A stretch of 46,589 nucleotides of DNA from Bordetella parapertussis (GTDB taxonomy: Bacteria; Pseudomonadota; Gammaproteobacteria; Burkholderiales; Burkholderiaceae_C). Within the stretch, counting starts at the first letter, position 1. The number at the start of each line of letters is the position of its first letter. Below the pieces are notes generated by a model. It was given only the letters and a program-made list of their open reading frames with translations, was not told where the DNA came from and ran no database searches. A program made the position numbers and the translations under genes. Below are positions 45,027 to 46,589 of the stretch, in pieces. The stretch is from assembly GCA_945878355.1 (NCBI GenBank), contig CAMCTC010000033.1, positions 1 to 46,589 of the forward strand. The letters run 5' to 3'.

Positions 45027-46046
45027 TCAGTCGCGCTTGCGCAGCGCGATCCAGCCCGCGATCACGGTGAAGCTCAGCACAATCAGCGCAATCACGAGAA
45101 AGCCGCGCGGATTGTCGGCCAGCGGGATGCCGCCGACGTTCATGCCCAGCAGTCCGGCGATGATGTTGATCGGCAAGGCCAGCACGGTGACCACGGTCAG
45201 CGTGAAGACGCTGCGGTTGGTCTGCTCGCCGACCTGGGCCACGATCTCCTCCTGCAGCAGCTTGATGCGCTCTTGCAAGGCGGCCAGATCGCGTAGCACC
45301 AGTGAGAACTCCTCGGTCGATTGGCGCAGCTCGTCGAGGTCGTGGACCGCGATCCAGGGCGGCGGTTGGCGCAGCAGTCGGAACAGCGCGCCGGGCTCGG
45401 GCGCGAGCAGCCGCTGCAGCCGCACCAGCACCCGGCGCAGCTTGCCCAGTTCGGCGCGCTTGGGCCTGAGCTTGCCGTGTTGCAGGTTGTCTTCTAGCGC
45501 GTCGACTTGCAGCGTGGCGTCGCGAACGATGCGAACCAGCACATCGCCCTGGTCGTGCAGCAAGTGATTGAGCAGCGCCACCGACGAGTCGAAACGACAG
45601 CCCTCCTTGACGGCCTGGCGCAGCCTGTCTATCGATCGCAGCGGGTGGGTCCGCGCGCTGATGGCCAGGCGCTGGTTGACCGTCAGCCACAGCGACGCGA
45701 TCTCTGACGGGTCGAACGAGAACTCGTAGGCCACGTCGTTGACCACCGCGATCAGTTGGTCTGCGGCGTCCTCGATGCGGGTCGACCGCGAGCCGTCTTT
45801 CAAGGCTTCGAAGAATTCGGGCACCAGCTGCAGCCGGGTCCGCATCCAGGGCTCGGCCGAGGCGTCGGCCAGGTTGAAGTGCAGCCAGACAAAGTCGCGC
45901 TTGCCGGCAACCGGTGCCACCGCCAGCCATCTCAAGGCCTCGTCCAGCGTGACCGGCAGGCCAGGGGCGTCGGCCGAGAAGCGATAGCCGCAGATCAGGC
46001 CGTTTGGGTCCGAGCCATAGGCCACAGCGAGCTTGGGTTTGTCCAT
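45027..46046 (-). CDS. zntB: CorA-family zinc/divalent cation transporter, ZntB-like
   Basis: Protein of 339 residues. The cytoplasmic domain (FVWLHFNLADASAEPWMRTR, a ZntB-like block with W-x-H-x-x) is followed by a long helix and two C-terminal membrane segments separated by the GMN signature in IIAGLLGMNVGGIP. The protein ends in the basic LRKRD. CorA/ZntB proteins form pentameric channels; ZntB moves Zn2+ with protons. Together with mgtA nearby this suggests divalent cation handling, although mgtA is separated by the SOUL gene. The start at 46046 has only a weak ribosome site. Confidence 0.9.
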   Translation of the reverse strand: MDKPKLAVAYGSDPNGLICGYRFSADAPGLPVTLDEALRWLAVAPVAGKRDFVWLHFNLADASAEPWMRTRLQLVPEFFEALKDGSRSTRIEDAADQLIAVVNDVAYEFSFDPSEIASLWLTVNQRLAISARTHPLRSIDRLRQAVKEGCRFDSSVALLNHLLHDQGDVLVRIVRDATLQVDALEDNLQHGKLRPKRAELGKLRRVLVRLQRLLAPEPGALFRLLRQPPPWIAVHDLDELRQSTEEFSLVLRDLAALQERIKLLQEEIVAQVGEQTNRSVFTLTVVTVLALPINIIAGLLGMNVGGIPLADNPRGFLVIALIVLSFTVIAGWIALRKRD

Positions 46047-46064
46047 GCTGTCGATTGTGTCCTG

Positions 46065-46082
46065 ACTGTCCGGACTGTCCGG
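46065..46082. repeat. 9-bp tandem repeat
   Basis: ACTGTCCGG occurs twice head to tail just upstream of the zntB start. Its position in the leader could affect expression, but nothing else supports a function. Confidence 0.4.
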
Positions 46083-46151
46083 GCATCGACCGGCCTGCTG
46101 GCAACAGCCGCAGCGCTCAGTCGCGTCGATGGCTGGCGGTGCGGCGCGGCT

Positions 46152-46379
46152 TCAAGGCGCGCGCTGGTAGCTGCTGACAAACAGCTTGTGGTCGAACTGT
46201 GCCAGCTTGAGTTGAAAAACATCGCCGGTCTGCATCGACGCCAGCCCTGGACCCACGCAGCTTGCCGTCACCACCCACACCCGGCCGTGTTGATCCTCCA
46301 GGTAGGCCAGTCCGAATTTTGGCAACACCTCTCTCACGACGCCCGTCACCTCGGTGCTGTTTGCTTGCTTGGTGTGCAT
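46152..46379 (-). CDS. Small protein of unknown function
   Basis: I do not recognise this 75-residue protein. It starts MHTKQANSTEVTGVVREVLP and continues KFGLAYLEDQHGRVWVVTAS, with a later GDVFQLKLAQFDHKLFVSSY. The alternating hydrophobic pattern and the V-x-x-x-x-K-F-G-L-A-Y-L-E-D string suggest a small beta barrel (OB or cold-shock-like), without recognised RNA-binding motifs. The ATG at 46379 is preferred because GAGGATCATCTG precedes it; the frame stays open upstream into AT-rich DNA. Its promoter region abuts the putative insertion sequence beginning near 46445. Confidence 0.6.
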   Translation of the reverse strand: MHTKQANSTEVTGVVREVLPKFGLAYLEDQHGRVWVVTASCVGPGLASMQTGDVFQLKLAQFDHKLFVSSYQRAP

Positions 46380-46444
46380 CAGATGATCCTCAGCAAAATT
46401 TTTTGACCGCGTATCTTGATTGGTAACAAAAGTGTAATCCAATT

Positions 46445-46589
46445 AGGACTTACGCAAAAGAAATTTAATAATTCACACAAAATGCTGTAATTATATTATA
46501 ATCGGGGCGTCAAAAACTACCCAAAAATGACGTATGAAACCAACCCGAAGAGACTATTGCCAATTTCTTGTGTCGACTCAAACCAACTA
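46445..46589 (+). mobile_element. Left end of a probable insertion sequence, cut by the window edge
   Basis: Base composition changes sharply to AT-rich from about 46400. AGGACTTACGCAAAAG (46445-46460) resembles the terminal repeats of several IS groups, and a promoter-like TATAAT lies at 46497-46502 before the transposase-like start at 46534. The right end and terminal repeat are outside the window, so the exact boundary is unproven. Confidence 0.45.
46534..46589 (+). CDS. Transposase N terminus, partial
   Basis: The ATG at 46534 opens MKPTRRDYCQFLVSTQTN and runs off the window. K-P-T-x-R-D-Y-C-Q-F/Y-L is an N-terminal pattern I associate with DDE transposases (IS4/IS701-like groups), recalled from memory and not searched. 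AT-rich codons differ from the rest of the window, in keeping with a mobile gene. Only 18 codons are visible. Confidence 0.45.
   Translation, partial: MKPTRRDYCQFLVSTQTN

Overview
The window is a GC-rich, gene-dense chromosomal segment that most resembles a betaproteobacterium of the order Burkholderiales (Comamonadaceae or Rubrivivax/Leptothrix-like). The signs are three Bug-family (TctC-type) solute receptors without TctA/TctB partners, a selenide dikinase of the Cys type, a cbpA-cbpM-lon cassette, SOUL and DUF4337 proteins, and many ATGA/TGATG gene overlaps. The assignment is inference from gene content; there is no rRNA or other phylogenetic marker here, and I found no tRNA, CRISPR array or replication origin.

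Region 1 (1-16770, nearly all + strand) is metabolic: Bug receptor, acyl-CoA dehydrogenase, Bug receptor, selD, a PaaI-type thioesterase (-), an SsuD-like flavin monooxygenase, a third Bug receptor, gnd-zwf (overlapping; oxidative pentose phosphate steps), an acyl-CoA synthetase, an EamA transporter, an Old Yellow Enzyme, a patatin, a double universal stress protein and a small lipoyl-like protein without any lysine. Intergenic repeats with hairpins lie at about 3499-3541 and 15363-15409.

Region 2 (16808-20587, - strand) is a protein-quality cassette, cbpA-cbpM-lon.

Region 3 (20726-27435, - strand) is an operon of a class III aminotransferase and a complete dipeptide/oligopeptide-type ABC importer. 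Region 5 (33640-38653) holds a penicillin-acylase-family hydrolase without signal peptide, a GntR/FCD regulator and a divergent flavin monooxygenase. A shared 12-bp AT-rich motif in front of the aminotransferase operon and in the acylase/monooxygenase intergenic region suggests that regions 3 and 5 form one GntR regulon: import, amide hydrolysis, oxidation and transamination of an unknown N-acyl or peptide-like compound. This is my best candidate for an undescribed system.

Region 4 (27480-33680), lying between them, is a different module: divergent operons around a TetR regulator with a long dyad operator, encoding an AMP-dependent ligase, two SDR-family proteins lacking the usual catalytic Tyr, a DsbA/HCCA-isomerase-like protein, a MATE exporter, and a truncated third SDR at the edge. 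Truncation at one end and overlapping convergent genes at the other suggest it was inserted into the region 3/5 locus.

Region 6 (38806-40772) is a toxin-antitoxin cluster: an AbrB-type antitoxin with a PIN toxin broken by one amber codon, a second PIN toxin whose antitoxin seems to be cut off by a fragment of the monooxygenase gene, and an intact mazEF-type pair. Region 7 (40858-46379, - strand) holds mgtA, a SOUL protein, a DUF4337 membrane protein, a ZntB-like CorA transporter and a small unknown protein. The last ~150 bases become AT-rich and contain the start of what looks like an insertion-sequence transposase cut by the window edge.
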